Assembly: GCF_023115355.1 (NCBI RefSeq)
Contig: NZ_CP096019.1
Coordinates: 620,001-684,000, forward strand
DNA: 64,000 nucleotides
Reading direction: 5' to 3'
Source of the DNA: Halocatena salina
Lineage (GTDB): Archaea > Halobacteriota > Halobacteria > Halobacteriales > Haloarculaceae
Position numbers and translations under genes: made by a program. Of this stretch, positions 62,009 to 64,000 are shown one piece after another. How positions within the stretch are numbered: position 1 is the stretch's first letter; the number at the start of each line of letters is the position of its first letter. A model generated the notes under the pieces. The model was not told where the DNA came from and made no database searches. It saw only the letters and a program-made list of their open reading frames with translations.

Positions 62009-63763
62009 ATGGATAGCACGGCCGTTCGTGATCGTGCTCGTGAACTACCCTGCGAGCCGGGCGTGTACCAGTTCCTCGATGAAGAGAGGGTAGTGTTGTA
62101 CGTGGGGAAAGCGGTAGCGTTGCGCGACCGCGTTCGATCCTACGCCGATCCGCGATCCGCACGGATCCGTCGGATGATCGAGCGCGCCGACACCGTGTCT
62201 GTTGCAGTGACGGACACCGAAACCCAAGCGCTGTTGCTGGAGGCGAACCTCATCAAGCGCCACCAACCCGCGTACAACGTCCGGTTGAAAGACGACAAGT
62301 CGTATCCGCTGGTGCAGCTGACCGATCACTCCGTTCCCCGCGTCGAGATCACCCGAGATCCGGACGAGGCGGCGACTGTGTACGGACCGTACACCGACAA
62401 AGGCCGGGTCGAAACTGTGGTGAAGGCTGTTCGGGAGCTGTACGGTGTCCGTGGCTGTTCGGATCACAAGTACGCAAATCGAGATCGGCCCTGTCTCGAC
62501 CACGACATCGGTCTCTGTACCGCCCCGTGTACGGGTGAGATCTCTCAAGCGGCGTATTTAGAAGATGTCGAGTCAGTCAAACGCTTTTTTGAGGGAGAAA
62601 CGGGCGTGCTCGCCGATCCGCTCGAACGCGCCATGGACACCGCGAGTAACGCCCAGCAGTTCGAGCGCGCCGCGAATCTCCGGGACCGACTCCACGCTGT
62701 CGAGGCGTTTCACGGCGAGGGCGGCGAGGCCGTCACCACACGCGAGGATCGGACCATCGACGTACTCGGCGTCGCAATCCAGGGATCGATGGCGACCGTC
62801 GCTCGCCTCCACAGCGAGAACGGCAAGCTCGTCGACCGCGAGCGCCACAGTCTCTCCGGGGCTGGCGTCGATTCATCTGCTACCGAGCACACCAGCGAGA
62901 GTGCAGCCGTGTTGAGCGCGTTCATTCCCCAATACTACGCCGAGCGCCGTCTACCCGATACGCTGTTGCTGCCCGAGCGACCGACTGACGACGACGTTAC
63001 CAGCTGGTTGGAGACCGAAGGTGTCACGGTGACGGTCCCCGGAGCCGGCCGGGAAGCGAGGCTGGTCGAGCTCGCACTGAAAAACGCCCGGCGAGGGGAC
63101 GACCACACCGACGAGGGGGCGTTGCTCTCCCAGGCGCTCGATCTGGATTCGATCGATCGTATCGAGGGATTCGACGTGAGCCACGCCCACGGACGGGCCG
63201 TCGTCGGCAGCAACGTCACGTTCGTCGATGGCCAACCCGAAACGTCCGCTTACCGCCGGAAAAAACTCACCGACCGAAACGACGATTACGCGAACATGCG
63301 CGAACTGATCGACTGGCGGGCTGAGCGCGCCCGGACAAAACGAGATGACCGTCCCGATCCGGATCTGTTGCTCATCGACGGCGGCTCGGGACAGCTTGAT
63401 GCCGCCCAGCACGCACTCTCGGAATGGGAGTTGGAGATCCCGTGTGTCGCGCTCGCAAAAGCGGAGGAAACGGTCATCACCCCCGACCGGACGTTCGACT
63501 GGGCCAGTGACGCGCCACAGCTCCACTTACTCCAGCGCGTTCGTGATGAGGCCCATCGCTTTGCCGTCCAGTACCACCAAACGCTGCGCGACGATATCCA
63601 AACCGTTCTGGACGACGTTCCCGGCGTCGGACCGAAAACCCGAACGAACCTGCTTCGCCGGTTCGGATCGATCGACAGCGTCCGGACCGCCTCGCTCACG
63701 GAACTCGAAAGCGTCCCCGGCGTCGGAAAACGAACGGCGGAAACGATCGATCAACGGCTGTAA
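62009..63763 (+). CDS. uvrC: UvrABC excinuclease subunit C
   Basis: The protein has 584 residues. The N-terminal GIY-YIG nuclease reads [20 protein letters not shown] (3' incision). A Cys-rich segment ([20 protein letters not shown], then CTAPC) follows, then the UVR motif ([19 protein letters not shown]), the RNase H-like endonuclease ([33 protein letters not shown]; 5' incision) and tandem helix-hairpin-helix units ([30 protein letters not shown]). It performs dual incision in nucleotide-excision repair with UvrA and UvrB, found elsewhere. The start at 62009 is chosen because the frame upstream crosses the divergent promoter. Confidence 0.95.
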   Translation: MDSTAVRDRARELPCEPGVYQFLDEERVVLYVGKAVALRDRVRSYADPRSARIRRMIERADTVSVAVTDTETQALLLEANLIKRHQPAYNVRLKDDKSYPLVQLTDHSVPRVEITRDPDEAATVYGPYTDKGRVETVVKAVRELYGVRGCSDHKYANRDRPCLDHDIGLCTAPCTGEISQAAYLEDVESVKRFFEGETGVLADPLERAMDTASNAQQFERAANLRDRLHAVEAFHGEGGEAVTTREDRTIDVLGVAIQGSMATVARLHSENGKLVDRERHSLSGAGVDSSATEHTSESAAVLSAFIPQYYAERRLPDTLLLPERPTDDDVTSWLETEGVTVTVPGAGREARLVELALKNARRGDDHTDEGALLSQALDLDSIDRIEGFDVSHAHGRAVVGSNVTFVDGQPETSAYRRKKLTDRNDDYANMRELIDWRAERARTKRDDRPDPDLLLIDGGSGQLDAAQHALSEWELEIPCVALAKAEETVITPDRTFDWASDAPQLHLLQRVRDEAHRFAVQYHQTLRDDIQTVLDDVPGVGPKTRTNLLRRFGSIDSVRTASLTELESVPGVGKRTAETIDQRL

Positions 63764-63821
63764 GATACTGCTATCAGTCGATCCACGAAACGCTTAATCC
63801 TTTCTCGAGGTATGTTATCAT

Positions 63822-64000
63822 ATGGACAGCCCGTTGTACAGATTGGAGCAGCTGACGGCACGATGGACGCTTCGTCAGTTTACGGCGTATTTCATCGCGC
63901 TCTTCGTGCTCGCGGGCGTGTTCGCGCTGTCGGCCATCGATCCCGTGTTTACCGTTGGGCTGGTGGTGCTTGGGGTCGTCATCGCGGGGGTAGCGAGTGC
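63822..64000 (+). CDS. membrane protein, 5' part only
   Basis: From the ATG at 63822 the frame stays open to the window edge (59 full codons). MDSPLYRLEQLTARWTLRQF is followed by two hydrophobic helices (AYFIALFVLAGVFALSAIDP and FTVGLVVLGVVIAGVASA). The remainder and the function lie outside the window. TTTCTCGAGG upstream offers no strong TATA, so it may share the uvrC transcript (58 nt gap). Confidence 0.6.
   Translation, partial: MDSPLYRLEQLTARWTLRQFTAYFIALFVLAGVFALSAIDPVFTVGLVVLGVVIAGVAS

Overview
The window is chromosomal DNA from a halophilic archaeon (class Halobacteria). Nearly every protein is strongly acidic, and the preferred codons end in G or C. Many starts lie directly downstream of TATA-like boxes, as expected for leaderless transcripts. 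Several genes belong to families found only or mostly in haloarchaea: the LWR-salt protein, HFX_2341-type regulators, DUF6149-, DUF5815- and DUF7331-like proteins, and a salactin-like actin. No rRNA, tRNA or CRISPR array was recognised. I cannot name the genus.

Layout, left to right. 1-3.9 kb: a leftward group (S66 peptidase cut by the window edge, CsaA-like protein, LarE, unknown Cys-rich protein), interleaved with three copies of a nested palindromic element and a tandem-hairpin stretch that may be an RNA. 3.9-12.2 kb: MutS-like ATPase, SNF sodium symporter, anchored CAP-domain protein, D-galactonate dehydratase, Orc1/Cdc6, and an HTH membrane regulator. 12.8-18.2 kb: glpABC (anaerobic glycerol-3-phosphate dehydrogenase) and an HFX_2341-type regulator. 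18.2-19.4 kb: an HTH-PIN module framed by a 49-bp direct repeat, its PIN gene broken by one extra base. 19.5-30.3 kb: DUF1405 protein, pdxS, thrB, two flavoprotein oxidoreductases, GrpB-like protein and a run of haloarchaeal conserved proteins. 30.4-47.5 kb: carB, a class V aminotransferase, an RnfC/PduS-like flavoprotein without iron-sulfur cysteines, a PaaK-like ligase, a pterin dehydratase/LWR/HAD run, a moeA1-moeA2 pair, Hsp20, an ABC1 kinase and a Tat-exported nuclease-fold protein. 47.6-52.5 kb: an aminotransferase, then the eIF5A modification locus (eIF5A, agmatinase, Nif3-like protein, deoxyhypusine synthase), with a ruined vapBC pair lodged inside it. 52.5-64 kb: actin-like ATPase, an IS200/IS605-like relic, an orphan ArlD/E-domain protein, ligA, a degenerate metallo-beta-lactamase-fold protein, a second IS-end relic, an AIR-synthase-related protein, uvrC, and a membrane protein cut by the right edge.

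Working together: GlpABC feeds glycerol, an abundant carbon source in brines, into the quinone pool. Agmatinase and deoxyhypusine synthase lie beside their presumed target eIF5A. The two MoeA proteins serve molybdenum-cofactor assembly. LigA, UvrC, the MutS-like protein and Orc1/Cdc6 are DNA-maintenance functions spread over the window. The accessory signals (palindromic repeats, direct repeat, two broken toxin modules, two IS relics) sit in gaps between conserved genes and look like decayed or non-autonomous elements. I did not find a large, intact, unknown multi-gene system. The best leads for something undescribed are the nested palindromes and tandem hairpins at 2.4-3.8 kb.
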